From UBA11400 sp964473555 (lineage in GTDB: Bacteria; Bacteroidota; Rhodothermia; Balneolales; HLUCCA01): a stretch of DNA of 64,000 bases. A program made the translations under genes and the position numbers. Below the pieces are notes generated by a model. The model saw only the letters and a list, made by a program, of their open reading frames with translations, did not search any database and was not told the DNA's origin. Positions 63,729 through 64,000 of this stretch are shown here, one piece after another. Position 1 is the stretch's first letter; each line of letters begins with the position of its first letter. The stretch lies in NCBI GenBank assembly GCA_964473555.1, contig CAYYPL010000002.1:186001-250000 (forward strand). The letters are read 5' to 3'.

Positions 63729-64000
63729 ATGGCAATTCTACCTATCGTTTTGTACAATGATTCGGTGTTACGCGAAAAAGCCACCGCGATCGAATCCGAT
63801 TCCAAACAACTTCAGCGCCTCATCGACGACATGTTCGAAACGATGTACGAGGCCAGTGGTGTCGGGCTGGCAGCTCCCCAGATCGGAGAATCGATACGGC
63901 TTTTTGTAGTTGATGCCGATGTGATGGTTGAGGACTATCCTGAAGCCCCAAAATACGGTCCTATGGTGTTTATTAATCCAGAGATCGTGGAACAGGGCGA
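63729..64000 (+). CDS. def: Peptide deformylase (partial, runs off the right edge)
   Basis: The first 90 or so residues are present from ATG 63729, 6 bp after ruvX. PIVLYNDSVLREKA is the usual opening and GVGLAAPQIG is motif I of the metal site; the later EGCLS and HEFDH motifs lie outside the window. It removes the formyl group from new proteins. Confidence 0.95.
   Translation, partial: MAILPIVLYNDSVLREKATAIESDSKQLQRLIDDMFETMYEASGVGLAAPQIGESIRLFVVDADVMVEDYPEAPKYGPMVFINPEIVEQG

Overview
The window looks like an ordinary chromosomal stretch from a marine or halophilic bacterium of the Balneolales/Rhodothermales type (Bacteroidota-like). The evidence is three type IX secretion (T9SS type A) C-terminal sorting domains of the YPNPFNP type, a Bacteroidota-style gene complement (separate secD and secF, class II DAHP synthase, TorF-type porin), few strong Shine-Dalgarno sites and a mid-range GC content. 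The lineage is my inference; there is no rRNA in the window. I see no prophage, insertion sequence, CRISPR array or plasmid gene.

Layout. 1-4336: tail of a T9SS-exported protein, then a LacI-type regulator directly followed by a secreted GH13 amylase carrying a T9SS tail. 4408-8071: a thioredoxin-fold protein without its cysteines, pabC-pabB (p-aminobenzoate synthesis), rpmE and an MBL-fold hydrolase. 8225-13909 (minus strand): a miaB / sigma-54 activator / lptE / TPR operon, pyrE, pgpA, pgsA. 13960-20755 (plus): cinA, an outer-membrane porin-like protein, ftsX, a Fur-family regulator, a long-chain acyl-CoA synthetase. 20762-34856 (minus): SnoaL-like protein, penicillin-acylase lipoprotein, cupin, RuBisCO-like protein, purA, STAS protein, secF, secD, a small membrane protein, uvrA, class II DAHP synthase. 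34986-46730: a protein-quality and thiol-redox neighbourhood (thioredoxin, hsp20, arsC-like phosphatase, arsR, htrA, RluA-type pseudouridine synthase, dsbD, a thioredoxin lipoprotein, clpB, dsbA-like, VKOR). 46742-53583: outer-membrane protein, tRNA-Leu(UAA), an orphan T9SS tail, a two-component pair, a flavin reductase, amt and a TorF-type porin. 53710-58195 (minus): rarA, an acyl-CoA carboxylase beta subunit and a large acidic protein of unknown function. 58302-64000 (plus): an ABC ATPase, an M29 aminopeptidase, relA/spoT, HU, ruvX and the start of def.

The most interesting signals are outside the coding regions. (1) hsp20 (35407) and clpB (42734) each have a sigma-54 (-24/-12) promoter with the exact GG-N10-GC spacing. 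Each also has a related 15-bp palindromic site upstream, and the two positions differ by 11 bp. A sigma-54 activator with no sensor domain lies in the same window, and its operon is preceded by a 25-bp palindrome sharing the half-site TGTCATAA. This suggests a sigma-54 proteostasis regulon. (2) At least seven intergenic islands are built from degenerate tandem heptamers, some folded as large inverted repeats. One (62616-62790) is an array of mini-hairpins spaced by GGAGAGT. (3) A form IV RuBisCO-like protein is linked to purA on one side and a cupin on the other, a candidate variant of a sulfur-salvage or sugar-acid pathway.
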